From an uncultured Polymorphobacter sp. (lineage in GTDB: Bacteria; Pseudomonadota; Alphaproteobacteria; Sphingomonadales; Sphingomonadaceae), in assembly GCA_937894055.1 (NCBI GenBank), contig CALDHQ010000115.1:1-15645 (forward strand): 15,645 bases of DNA, read 5' to 3'. Positions 7,281 through 14,437 of the stretch are shown piece after piece (positions within the stretch are counted from its first letter, which is position 1; each line of letters begins with the position of its first letter). Both the position numbers and the translations under genes were made by a program. The notes below the pieces were generated by a model. It was not told the origin of the DNA. It did not search any database and was given only the letters and a program-made list of their open reading frames with translations.

Positions 7281-8057
7281 ATGGCTACCGCAATGAAGGC
7301 CGCGCCGAGCGTCAAGGATGGCTGCAGCGCCGAAGAATGGGCGCTGCGCGTCGATCTCGCCGCCGCTTACCGGCTGGTCGCGATGTACGGCTGGGACGAC
7401 ATGATCTTCACGCATCTGTCGGTGCGCATCCCCGGCCCCGAACATCACTTCCTGATCAACCCGTACAATCTGATGTTCGAGGAAATCACCGCGTCGAGCC
7501 TCGTCAAGATCGACATGAACGGCAACCCCGTCGACGAGACGCCCTATGTCGTCAACGCCGCCGGCTTCACCGTCCATTCGGCGGTGCACATGGCGCGCGA
7601 CGACGCGCATGCGGTCATCCACCTGCACACGCCGTCGGGCCAGGCCGTCGCCGCACAGGCCGAAGGGCTGCTGCCGATCAGCCAGACCGCGATGGCGGTG
7701 GTCAACCGGCTGTCGTATCACGACTATGAAGGCATCGCGACCGACCTCGAAGAACGCGCCCGGCTCGGGTCTGACCTTGGCGCCACCAACACCGCAATGA
7801 TCCTGCGCAACCACGGCACGCTGACCGTCGGCAAGACGATGGCCGAGGCGTTCGTGTCGATGTACTACCTCGAACGCGCCTGCGAAGTGCAGGTCAAGGC
7901 GCTCAGCGCCGGCCTGAAGGGCCTCAACAACCCGCCGCAGGGCACGCCCGAAAAGGTCCATGGCCAGACCGAAATGATCGGCGTTGTCGCCGACAAGCTG
8001 GCGTGGCCGGCGCTGCTGCGCAAGCTCGACCGCCACAATCCGGGTTACGCCAACTAG
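7281..8057 (+). CDS. class II aldolase/adducin-domain protein
   Basis: A 258-residue cytoplasmic protein with the class II aldolase/adducin fold. Zinc-ligand positions are kept: His114 and His116 in HLHTPSG, and His178 in RNHG, with nearly the spacing of fuculose-phosphate aldolase (His92, His94, His155). The position matching the catalytic Glu73 of that enzyme, 19 residues before the first zinc His, is Gly95 in NAAGFTVHSAVH. This NxAGFxxHS form is typical of the adducin-like branch, so classical aldol cleavage is doubtful; the protein may be a different zinc lyase, decarboxylase or isomerase, or a binding protein. The ATG at 7281 follows GGGGAG by 7 nt. It probably shares a transcript with DUF2256 and converges on the DUF423 gene, with hairpins at the junction. 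The substrate is unknown. Confidence 0.88.
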   Translation: MATAMKAAPSVKDGCSAEEWALRVDLAAAYRLVAMYGWDDMIFTHLSVRIPGPEHHFLINPYNLMFEEITASSLVKIDMNGNPVDETPYVVNAAGFTVHSAVHMARDDAHAVIHLHTPSGQAVAAQAEGLLPISQTAMAVVNRLSYHDYEGIATDLEERARLGSDLGATNTAMILRNHGTLTVGKTMAEAFVSMYYLERACEVQVKALSAGLKGLNNPPQGTPEKVHGQTEMIGVVADKLAWPALLRKLDRHNPGYAN

Positions 8058-8090
8058 GCGTTGATACGGCGCGGCTTCAACGCCGCGCCG
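8057..8090. terminator. overlapping hairpins at the aldolase/DUF423 convergent junction
   Basis: CGGCGCGGC (8067-8075) pairs perfectly with GCCGCGCCG (8082-8090) over a 6-nt loop: a strong 9-bp stem. GGCGTTGA (8057-8064) also pairs perfectly with TCAACGCC (8077-8084), and the two stems exclude each other. The region includes the last base of the aldolase stop and the whole DUF423 stop. No T-tract follows on either strand. A two-way transcription barrier is likely; the switch-like geometry may be incidental. Confidence 0.55.
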
Positions 8091-8439
8091 CCACCCAGAT
8101 CAACCACGCCCAGCCGCCGAGCATCAGCGAGCCACCCACTGGCGCGAACGCCGCAACGCTGCGCGGCGCGCCCAGCGCCAGCGCATCAAGGCTGAGCCCG
8201 AACAGCAACGTCCCCAGCGTCAGCGCCCATGCAGCGCCACGTACCGCACGGCTGTCGCGCCACGCCAGCAGCGCGAATACCGCGACCGCATGCGGCAGTT
8301 GATACGCCGCCGCCGTCGTCGCCCAGGCCTTGGCCTGCGGGTCGGTCAGCGCGTGCGCGGCCATTGCTCCGACACCAACGGCGAGCAGACCATTGAGCGC
8401 TGCCAGCGCGGGCAGCCAGCGTGAAACTTGCACGCTCAT
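8077..8439 (-). CDS. DUF423 family small membrane protein
   Basis: A 120-residue protein with four hydrophobic helices (about 8-30, 42-60, 66-86, 92-116). The pattern NGLLAVGVGAMAAHAL near the start, AAAYQLPHAVAVFALL, TLLFGLSLDALAL and PVGGSLMLGGWAWL is that of the DUF423 (YgdD/YwdK-like) family, whose members have the same length. Function is unestablished. Its start codon overlaps the phosphotransferase stop in an ATGA tetranucleotide, so it is probably translated by coupling from that gene. It is the last gene of the long - strand run, ending inside the hairpins at 8057-8090. Confidence 0.9.
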   Translation of the reverse strand: MSVQVSRWLPALAALNGLLAVGVGAMAAHALTDPQAKAWATTAAAYQLPHAVAVFALLAWRDSRAVRGAAWALTLGTLLFGLSLDALALGAPRSVAAFAPVGGSLMLGGWAWLIWVAARR

Positions 8440-9524
8440 CCTTCCCAGAACGCGAAGCTGTCGTGGTCGAGCGCCTGCGCGCAGGCGCCGCGAGTCATCT
8501 TCAGGAACAGCGCGTCGCCGCGCTCGGTGCGTTCGACCGACAGCGCCGAAAACACCCCCATCATGATGCCGTGCAGCGTGTAGCGGCGATAATCGCGCCA
8601 GCAGTCGTCCCAGCCATAGCCGGTGATACCGCGCGTCAGCAGCCCGGCGTGATAGCCGCGCACCAACTCGACTTCGTGCGCGCGCCGCACATCGGGGTCG
8701 AGCCCGGCCGACAGGAAATAGGCGACATCGGTCAGCGCCGGGCCGATCGCCAGCGTCTGCCAGTCGAGTGTCGCCATCGGTCGTGCGCCGCCATAGACAT
8801 CGAACAGCACATTATCGAGGCGGAAGTCGCCGTGGATCAGCGTGCGCGGGGCGGTCCGGTCCTCGCGGCTGGCGACCAGCGCCGCCGGCAGGCGGTCAAT
8901 CAGGTCGATATATTCGGGTTCGAGGATGCCGGCGTAACGGTCCTTGAACATGCCGATGATCGTCGGCAGCGCACTATCGACGAGCGGCGTCAGCTGCGCC
9001 GGCCGTGCCACCAGCCAATCGATGGATTCGATCGACGCATCGCCCCAGCGCGGCGCGTGTAGCATCGCCGCCTCGCGCAGCGCCACATGCGCATCGGCGA
9101 CCGAGCAGCCGGCAAGTTGGTCGCCCTGTCGCGCCGGTGCCAGATCGGCGAGCAGCAAGGTGAAATCATCGGTTTCAGGATCGACTTCGGCGACATAGGC
9201 GCGCGGCGTGTGGATTTCGAGCGTCGCCGCCAGTTCGCGGTAGAAGCTGACTTCGCGCAGATACAGCACATGCTCCGACCCCGATTTGCGGCTGGCGGGG
9301 TCGCTCGCGGGGAACTTGCCGACAACGCTGGGCGGGGCGTCGCCAGCGTCGCCGTCATAGGTCATTTCGAAGCGGTAGCTGTCGGCGACCAGCCCGTTGC
9401 CTACCGGCTTGCGCGTCAGGCCAGTCACGCGGCCGCCGCCGAGCACGCCTGCGGCGCGCAATGCCATCGTCATCCATGCAGCGTCGATTTTCGCCGCATC
9501 GGCGACGATCAGCGGATTGGTCAT
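8436..9524 (-). CDS. APH-fold phosphotransferase family protein
   Basis: A 362-residue kinase-like protein of the aminoglycoside-phosphotransferase/ecdysteroid-kinase fold. The second in-frame ATG (9524) is chosen: GGGGAGGA lies 4 nt before it, whereas the ATG at 9545 has none. Motifs include the ATP-lysine region VVGKFPA (Lys70), Glu91 in the C-helix-like LREVSFY, the catalytic loop LIHGDFRLDNVLFD (Asp233, Asn238), and metal-binding Asp254 in TLDWQ. All key residues are kept. Drug resistance is unlikely: the closest architecture is the APH domain associated with acyl-CoA dehydrogenases (ACAD10/11, LvaA), and such a dehydrogenase gene lies just upstream on the same strand. The 173-bp gap holds the repeat and an imperfect inverted repeat (9564-9571 with 9590-9597) that could be an operator; I see no convincing promoter. 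It couples by ATGA to DUF423. Confidence 0.88.
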   Translation of the reverse strand: MTNPLIVADAAKIDAAWMTMALRAAGVLGGGRVTGLTRKPVGNGLVADSYRFEMTYDGDAGDAPPSVVGKFPASDPASRKSGSEHVLYLREVSFYRELAATLEIHTPRAYVAEVDPETDDFTLLLADLAPARQGDQLAGCSVADAHVALREAAMLHAPRWGDASIESIDWLVARPAQLTPLVDSALPTIIGMFKDRYAGILEPEYIDLIDRLPAALVASREDRTAPRTLIHGDFRLDNVLFDVYGGARPMATLDWQTLAIGPALTDVAYFLSAGLDPDVRRAHEVELVRGYHAGLLTRGITGYGWDDCWRDYRRYTLHGIMMGVFSALSVERTERGDALFLKMTRGACAQALDHDSFAFWEG

Positions 9525-9605
9525 ACGTCCTCCCCAGAACGGCATTCGTGCAATTTGGTCTAGTCGCTGAACAGGTCGGTGGCGAGCCTTTCAGTGAATT
9601 GATTC

Positions 9606-9697
9606 AAGGGCCTCCGGCGGGCAGGCCTGAGGCCTGCACCCGATTGAAGAGCGCCAAACAAATGGGTGCAGGCCTCAGGCCTGCCCGCCGGAGGCTC
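9606..9697. repeat. second copy of the outer inverted-repeat element, without insert
   Basis: The arms at 9610-9641 and 9664-9695 are perfect 32-nt inverted copies, identical to the arms of the element at 3069-3240. The loop is 22 nt instead of 94 and lacks the ATTCCC-type inner repeat; it begins with the same GATTGAA. The left half is identical to the first copy from the AA before GGGCC through GATTGAA (43 nt). Read on the - strand, it starts directly after the acyl-CoA dehydrogenase stop codon and lies before the phosphotransferase gene, so it may terminate or stabilise the upstream transcript. No direct target-site repeat flanks it. Confidence 0.92.
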
Positions 9698-10843
9698 TCA
9701 ATTACTCTCGCGCAGCAACTCGCGGCTGATGATCACGCGCATGATCTCGTTGGTGCCTTCGAGGATCTGGTGAACGCGCAGGTCGCGGAACAGCTTTTCG
9801 ATGCCATAGTCCTGCAGATAGCCGTAGCCGCCGTGCAGCTGCAGCGCGCGGTCGACGACGCTCATGCCGGTGTCGGTCGCCAGTCGCTTGGCCATCGCGG
9901 CGAATTTGGTCTTGTCGGGGGCCCCCGCACTGACCTTTGCGGCAGCGGCGTAGAGCAGGGTGCGCGCCGCCTGCAGCTCGGTTTCCATGTCGGCGAGCTT
10001 GAACTGCGTCGCCTGGAAATCGACGATCGCCTTGCCGAACTGGTTGCGCGTGCGGGTGTAGGCGATGGCATCGTCGAGCGCGCGCTGCGCCCCGCCGAGC
10101 GAGCAGGCGCCGATGTTGAGGCGGCCGCCATCGAGCCCCGACATGGCAATCTTGAAGCCCTCGCCTTCGGCGCCGAGCCGGTTGGCGACGGGCACGCGGG
10201 CATTGTCGAAATTGACCACCGCCGTCGGCTGGTTGCGCCAGCCCATCTTGTGTTCGTTGGCGCCGAAGCTGACGCCGGGCGTGTCCTTGTCGATGACGAG
10301 GCACGAGACGCCGCGCGGGCCGTCCTCGCCGGTGCGCACCATCGTCACATAGACTTCGTTGACGCCGGCGCCCGAAATGAACGCCTTGCTGCCGTTGACG
10401 ACATAGTGATCGCCGTCACGCACGGCGCGGGTGCGCAATGCGGCGGCGTCGGAGCCCGAGCCGGGCTCGGTCAGGCAGTAGCTGGCGATGCGCGTCATCG
10501 GCACGAGGTCGGGCAGGTAGCGCGCCTTGACGTCGGCGTCGCCGTAGCAATCGATCATCCACGACGCCATGTTGTGGATCGAAATGAACGCCGAAAAGCT
10601 CGGGCAGCCATAGGCCATGGCTTCCATGATCAGCGCGGCTTCCATGCGCCCCAGCCCGATGCCGCCGGACGCTTCCGAAATATAGATGCTGCCGAAGCCC
10701 AGCCCCGCCGCCTCGACGATGGTGTCGCGCGGGAACTCGCTGCGCTGGTCCCAGCCGGCGGCGAACGGCACGACACGGTCGGCGGTGAAACGCCGCGCCA
10801 TTTCCTGGATGCTGCGCTGGTCTTCGGTCAGATCGAATTGCAT
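9698..10843 (-). CDS. acyl-CoA dehydrogenase, isobutyryl-CoA dehydrogenase-like
   Basis: A 381-residue FAD enzyme introducing an alpha-beta double bond into an acyl-CoA. It matches the ACAD8 (isobutyryl-CoA dehydrogenase, valine catabolism) pattern closely: FDLTEDQRSIQEMARRF at the start, AFISIHNMASWMID, YCLTEPGSGSDAAAL (FAD/substrate signature), GSKAFISGAG, SFGANEHKMGWRNQPT, GLDGGRLNIGACSLG, ALQLHGGYGYL (second signature) and HQILEGTNEIMR, where Glu362 is the catalytic base. Length is standard. The ribosome site is weak (AGGG). It lies 25 nt after the DUF333 gene in the same run and is followed by the repeat element. No other valine-pathway gene (3-hydroxyisobutyryl-CoA hydrolase or dehydrogenase) is visible, so the exact acyl substrate remains an inference. 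Confidence 0.93.
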   Translation of the reverse strand: MQFDLTEDQRSIQEMARRFTADRVVPFAAGWDQRSEFPRDTIVEAAGLGFGSIYISEASGGIGLGRMEAALIMEAMAYGCPSFSAFISIHNMASWMIDCYGDADVKARYLPDLVPMTRIASYCLTEPGSGSDAAALRTRAVRDGDHYVVNGSKAFISGAGVNEVYVTMVRTGEDGPRGVSCLVIDKDTPGVSFGANEHKMGWRNQPTAVVNFDNARVPVANRLGAEGEGFKIAMSGLDGGRLNIGACSLGGAQRALDDAIAYTRTRNQFGKAIVDFQATQFKLADMETELQAARTLLYAAAAKVSAGAPDKTKFAAMAKRLATDTGMSVVDRALQLHGGYGYLQDYGIEKLFRDLRVHQILEGTNEIMRVIISRELLRESN

Positions 10844-10868
10844 TTCGTGAGGCCCTGAGGTCGTTGGT

Positions 10869-11126
10869 CTAGTTCTTGATTTGCGGCGGCGGCAGCACGC
10901 ACTGGCCGGTGCGGAACAGCGCCCACTCCTCGCAGGCGCTGCCGTCCTTGCGGTGGCAGATGCCGGTTATGTTGCCCGCCACGTCGGGCACCATCTCGAT
11001 GGTGCCGCCGTCCTTGCCGCAGGCGACGCTCGCCGGATTGGCGAGCGTCACTGGAGCGGTGGGCGGTGCTGCCGGCGGCGGCGTCGCGGTGACGCTGCCA
11101 ACCACCGCCGCGAGCAGCAGCAACAT
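10869..11126 (-). CDS. DUF333-domain small exported protein
   Basis: An 85-residue protein. A hydrophobic N-terminus (MLLLLAAVVGSVTAT) looks like a signal peptide or anchor, followed by a Pro/Ala/Thr linker and a DUF333 domain (about residues 35-80): ANPASVACGKDGG, then GICHRKDGSACEEWALFRTG and QC. This NPAS-C-GG-C-DG-CEEW-C layout is diagnostic, and the four Cys probably make disulfides. Relatives are often labelled putative hemolysin, a name without firm support; E. coli YoaF has the same domain on a lipoprotein, but no lipobox Cys is seen here. The ATG overlaps the stop of the upstream reductase gene by one base (TGATG), a strong hint of translational coupling and the reason for this start rather than a longer upstream frame that would run into the reductase. 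Confidence 0.85.
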   Translation of the reverse strand: MLLLLAAVVGSVTATPPPAAPPTAPVTLANPASVACGKDGGTIEMVPDVAGNITGICHRKDGSACEEWALFRTGQCVLPPPQIKN

Positions 11127-12127
11127 CACAGCTTGACCAGCATCTTGCCGGTGTTGGCGCCCGAAAACAGCCCGAGGAAAGCATCGCCGGCCTTGTCGAT
11201 GCCTTCGAAGACGGTTTCTTCCCACTTGATCTTGCCGGCGGCAATCCAGCCGGCCATTTCGGTCGCGAACTCGGCGCGCTTTCCGGCGAACTGGGTGCTG
11301 ATGAAGCCCTGGATCTTGAGGCTCTTGCCGACCACCATCATGATGTTGCGCGGGCCGGGCGACGGCTCGGTGGCGTTATAGTCGCCGATCATGCCGCATT
11401 CGACGAGGCGGGCGAACGGCCGCGCCACTTCGATCGCGACTTCCAGATGCTCGCCGCCGACATTGTCGAAATAGACGTCGATGCCCTTGGGTGCCGCCGC
11501 CTGCACTGCCGCCAGCAGATTGCCGCAGGTCTTGTAGTTGATGACGTGGTCGATACCGAGCGACTTGAGCCAGGCGCATTTGGCATCGGTGCCGGCGCTG
11601 GCGACGACGGTGCAGCCCTTGATCTTGGCAATCTGCGCGACCAGCGAACCGACGGCCCCGGCAGCGCCCGACACAAATACCGTGTCACCGGCCTTGGGCT
11701 GGCCGACGTCGAGCAGCCCGCCCCAGGCGGTCAGCCCCGGCATGCCCATGACGCCGAGAAACGCCTGCGTCGGCACGCCGGCGACGGCCGGCAGCTTTTC
11801 GAGCGCGGCAGCAGGCGCGACGAACGCCGTGCGCCAGCCGAAGAACGACAGCACCAGGTCGCCGGCCTTGAAGCCCGGATCGTTCGATTCGATCACTTCG
11901 CCGACGGCGCCGCCCTGCAGCACCTCACCGACCTGGAACGGCGGCACATAGCTTTCGCGGTCGTACATGCGGCCGCGCATATAGGGATCGACCGACATCC
12001 AGCGGTTGGCAACGAGCACCTGGCCCGGGCCGGGTGCGGCGAGCCTCACATCGGCAACAGCAAAATTGGCGGCAGTCGGCAACCCGACGGGGCGGCTGGC
12101 CAGACGGACTTCGCGCGAAACGGTCAT
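11126..12127 (-). CDS. medium-chain NADP-dependent double-bond reductase (CurA/YncB/PTGR type)
   Basis: A 333-residue zinc-independent medium-chain oxidoreductase. It begins at the ATG with GGGAG 8 nt upstream; a TTG 15 nt earlier is in frame but lacks support. Family motifs are PGPGQVLVANRWMSVDPYMR (near 32-51), FFGWRTAFVAP, TAWGGLLDVGQPKAGDTVFV, the Rossmann loop GAAGAVGS (154-161), AGTDAK (178-183), and INYKTCGNL with the NADP-facing Tyr/Lys. FDNVGGEHLEVA and GMIGDYN complete the pattern of leukotriene-B4/prostaglandin reductase-like enzymes that reduce enals and enones with NADPH. No zinc-binding Cys set is present. It follows the Kef gene by 35 nt; the gap has a small palindrome, TACGC-cagc-GCGTA (12149-12162). 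It is coupled to DUF333 by TGATG. The substrate is unknown; electrophilic alkenals are likely. Confidence 0.92.
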   Translation of the reverse strand: MTVSREVRLASRPVGLPTAANFAVADVRLAAPGPGQVLVANRWMSVDPYMRGRMYDRESYVPPFQVGEVLQGGAVGEVIESNDPGFKAGDLVLSFFGWRTAFVAPAAALEKLPAVAGVPTQAFLGVMGMPGLTAWGGLLDVGQPKAGDTVFVSGAAGAVGSLVAQIAKIKGCTVVASAGTDAKCAWLKSLGIDHVINYKTCGNLLAAVQAAAPKGIDVYFDNVGGEHLEVAIEVARPFARLVECGMIGDYNATEPSPGPRNIMMVVGKSLKIQGFISTQFAGKRAEFATEMAGWIAAGKIKWEETVFEGIDKAGDAFLGLFSGANTGKMLVKL

Positions 12128-12162
12128 GTTGATGTCTCCCAAGGTTTGTACGCCAGCGCGTA

Positions 12163-13977
12163 TCAGTCCGCGGGGGCTTCCTCAAAGGGAATCTCACCCA
12201 GCGCATCGGGGATGAAGACGCTGCCGGGGCGGAACAGCCGGTCGGAGCCGGTGAGCTGGTCGCCGCTGACCAGTTGCAGCGCCAGCCGCTCGGCGTCGCG
12301 GCTGCGGAATTCGGCTTCGATCGCGTCGATCATCGCGGGTTCGGTTTCGAGCGCGGCGAGCGCAGCGCGGCCGAGCGCCACGCTGCCGTCGAACATCTCG
12401 CGGACCACCTTGTCGACATCGGCACGCAATAGGTCGAGCAGATGGATGCGGTCGAACGCACGTGCGACGATTTGCAGCTGCGGGAACGCCGCGCGGATCG
12501 GCCCGAGCACGGTTTCGGGGTCCCATTTGCCGTCGATCGCGAACACCAGCAGCCGCGCTTCGGCAGCGCCGGCGGCGCGCAGGATATCGACGCGGCGGCC
12601 GTCGCCGAAATAGACGCGGTTGCCGAACAATTTGCTGACGTCGATGATTTCGGGGTCATTGTCGATCGCCACGACATCGGCACCGCGCGCCAGCAGCATC
12701 TGCGCGACGCCCTGCCCGACGCGGCCTGTGCCCACCAGCAAAACGCGGCCGACGCTGCTGTCGGCATTTTCGCGCGGCGCGGCGTCGGGGCCGTCAAGGT
12801 CGGTGCGCGGCTGAGCCTTGGGGTTGAGCTTTGCCGCCAGCCGGATCAGCAGCGGCGTCAGCACCATGGTGATCGTCACCACCGCGCTGAACAGCGCCGC
12901 CGCCTGCGCTTCGATGAGCAGCCCGCGCTGGGCACTGGCGAACAGCACGAAGCCGAATTCGCCGCCTTGCGCCAACAACAGGCCCATCTGGAAGGCGCGC
13001 AGCCAGCTGCTGCCGAAGGCGCGGGCCAGCAGCCCGATAACCAGCGTCTTGGTCGCCAGCACGGCGATGACCAGCGCGATGACCAGCGGCCATTGGTCGC
13101 GGATGACGCTGAAGTCGAGTAGCGCGCCGACAGAGGCGAAGAATAGACCCATCAACAGCCCGCGGAACGGCTCGATATCGGCTTCGAGTGCGTGGCGGTA
13201 CGGCGAGTCGGCAAGGATGACACCGGCGACGAAGGCGCCGAGCGCCATCGACAGCCCGAGGCTCGCCATCAGCAGCGCGGCGGCGAGCACGGTGAGCAGA
13301 GCAGCAGCGGTGAACGCCTCGCGCGCGCCGAACAGCGCGAGCTGGCGCAGGCCCGGCCGCAGCAGGAAGCGCCCGCCAAGCACCAGCACGGCAATCGCCC
13401 CGACCGTCGCCAACGCCTGCAGCCAGCCCGGCATCGCATCGGGGTCGGGCACCCGCGACAGCGCCGCGACCACCGTCAGCAGCGGCACGATGGCCAGATC
13501 CTGGAACAGCAGCATCGAAAACGCGCGCTCGCCGAACGGCGTGTTGGTCAGGTCGCGTTCTTCGAGCAACTGCATGACCAGCGCCGTCGACGACAGCCCG
13601 AGCGGCAGCCCGACGACGAGCGCCGCCTGCCAGCTCATCGACGTCAGCACCAGCAGCACGCCGGTCAGCGCCAGCCCGCACAGCACGACCTGCAGCAAGC
13701 CGAGCCCGAAAATATCGCGCCGTAGCGCCCACAGCCGTGACGGTTTGAGTTCGAGCCCGATGATGAACATCAGCAGCACGATGCCGAATTCGGCGAGCCG
13801 CGAGGTCTGTTCGGGATCGTTGAGCAGGCCCAGCACTGACGGCCCGATCAGGATGCCGGCGCCGAGATAGCCAAGCACCGCACCAAGCTTGAAGCGCACG
13901 AACAGCGGCACCATCACCACTGCCGCCGCCAGATAGCCGACGGTTTCGATCAGATAGCCCGAACCGCCCTCGGTCAT
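12163..13977 (-). CDS. Kef-type monovalent cation:proton antiporter (CPA2) with RCK domain
   Basis: A 604-residue membrane protein that probably exchanges K+ for H+. Residues 8-383 are a row of hydrophobic helices of the Na+/H+ exchanger fold, with GYLGAGILIGPSVLGL, FGIVLLMFIIGLELKPSRLW, the antiporter pair Gln159-Asp160 in LLFQDLAIVPLL, and LLLAQGGEFGFVLF, all typical of KefB/KefC. Residues 408-525 are a TrkA_N/RCK nucleotide-binding domain: VGRVLLVGTGRVGQ, acidic AIDNDPE and FGDGRRVDILRAAG. The start at 13977 overlaps the scaffold gene stop (ATGA); an upstream extension of the frame is an Arg-rich shadow of that gene. KefB/C proteins are held shut by glutathione and opened by glutathione adducts to acidify the cytoplasm under electrophile stress. 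Whether this one is glutathione-gated is inference; no separate KefF/KefG partner is present. Confidence 0.93.
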   Translation of the reverse strand: MTEGGSGYLIETVGYLAAAVVMVPLFVRFKLGAVLGYLGAGILIGPSVLGLLNDPEQTSRLAEFGIVLLMFIIGLELKPSRLWALRRDIFGLGLLQVVLCGLALTGVLLVLTSMSWQAALVVGLPLGLSSTALVMQLLEERDLTNTPFGERAFSMLLFQDLAIVPLLTVVAALSRVPDPDAMPGWLQALATVGAIAVLVLGGRFLLRPGLRQLALFGAREAFTAAALLTVLAAALLMASLGLSMALGAFVAGVILADSPYRHALEADIEPFRGLLMGLFFASVGALLDFSVIRDQWPLVIALVIAVLATKTLVIGLLARAFGSSWLRAFQMGLLLAQGGEFGFVLFASAQRGLLIEAQAAALFSAVVTITMVLTPLLIRLAAKLNPKAQPRTDLDGPDAAPRENADSSVGRVLLVGTGRVGQGVAQMLLARGADVVAIDNDPEIIDVSKLFGNRVYFGDGRRVDILRAAGAAEARLLVFAIDGKWDPETVLGPIRAAFPQLQIVARAFDRIHLLDLLRADVDKVVREMFDGSVALGRAALAALETEPAMIDAIEAEFRSRDAERLALQLVSGDQLTGSDRLFRPGSVFIPDALGEIPFEEAPAD

Positions 13978-14411
13978 GCCGCTGCCGCGCGGGCGGCAAG
14001 TTCGGCGGCTTCGGCACCGGCTTCGAACGCCAGCCGGATCGAGCCATGGCGCGCGGTGTGCGGCCGTGCCGGGGCGAAAAGGTCGAGCCCCGGCCAGTCG
14101 CCCGGCGTATCGGCTTCGCCCTTCAGATAGGCGGCGAGTGCGTCGCGCGCCGCGGCAAGTTCGTCGGGCGTGCGGCCGATGACGTGCGCGCCGAACAGGC
14201 TGGCGGATGCCTGCCCCAGCGCACAGGCGCGGACTTCCTGCCCGAAGCGCGCGACGCGGCCCTGGGCATCGAGATCGAGGTCGACGGTAACGCGGCTGCC
14301 GCATACCGGCGACACCTTGACGACGCTGGCCTGCGGCGCGGTCAGGCGCGCCTGATGCGGGATCGACGCGGCGAGGCGCAAGATAGCGGTGTTGTAGAGC
14401 GCTTCGGACAT
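13974..14411 (-). CDS. NifU_N-like iron-sulfur cluster assembly scaffold protein
   Basis: A 145-residue protein of the IscU/SufU/NifU_N superfamily as seen in alphaproteobacteria. The N-terminus MSEALYNTAILRLAASIPHQ is typical of this subgroup. Cys37 in SPVCGSRV and Cys63 in RACALGQASA match the first two cluster ligands of IscU. The third Cys of IscU is missing; the matching region reads ARHGSI (Arg121, His122). It may therefore bind iron differently, act as a carrier or be regulatory. The ATG at 14411 has only a weak ribosome site, but the protein family starts here; a longer frame reads into the DUF3298 gene. The C-terminus is Ala/Glu-rich. Its stop overlaps the antiporter start (ATGA), so the two proteins are probably made together. 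Confidence 0.87.
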   Translation of the reverse strand: MSEALYNTAILRLAASIPHQARLTAPQASVVKVSPVCGSRVTVDLDLDAQGRVARFGQEVRACALGQASASLFGAHVIGRTPDELAAARDALAAYLKGEADTPGDWPGLDLFAPARPHTARHGSIRLAFEAGAEAAELAARAAAA

Positions 14412-14437
14412 ACCGCCGGTATAGCGCGCCGCCGCGC

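Noticed and set aside
8436..9524. Aminoglycoside resistance gene
   Set aside because: Only the general APH fold is supported; the context is acyl-CoA metabolism, and no resistance-specific family or mobile element is present.
3069..9697. Composite transposon bounded by the two identical repeat elements
   Set aside because: The DNA between is ordinary housekeeping sequence with no transposase or integrase, and each element sits precisely at gene ends; dispersed repeats explain this better.
11447..12613. 388-codon + strand frame opposite the reductase and Kef genes
   Set aside because: Antisense shadow of two clear genes; no domain, ribosome site or signal of its own.
12794..14047. Second-frame 417-codon ORF within the Kef gene on the same strand
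   Set aside because: It is an Arg/Ala-rich out-of-frame reading of the antiporter gene; the Kef frame has membrane helices and all motifs.
13978..14304. N-terminal extension of the Kef protein
   Set aside because: It overlaps the scaffold gene in another frame and reads as Arg-rich sequence; the ATGA overlap start gives a normal Kef N-terminus.
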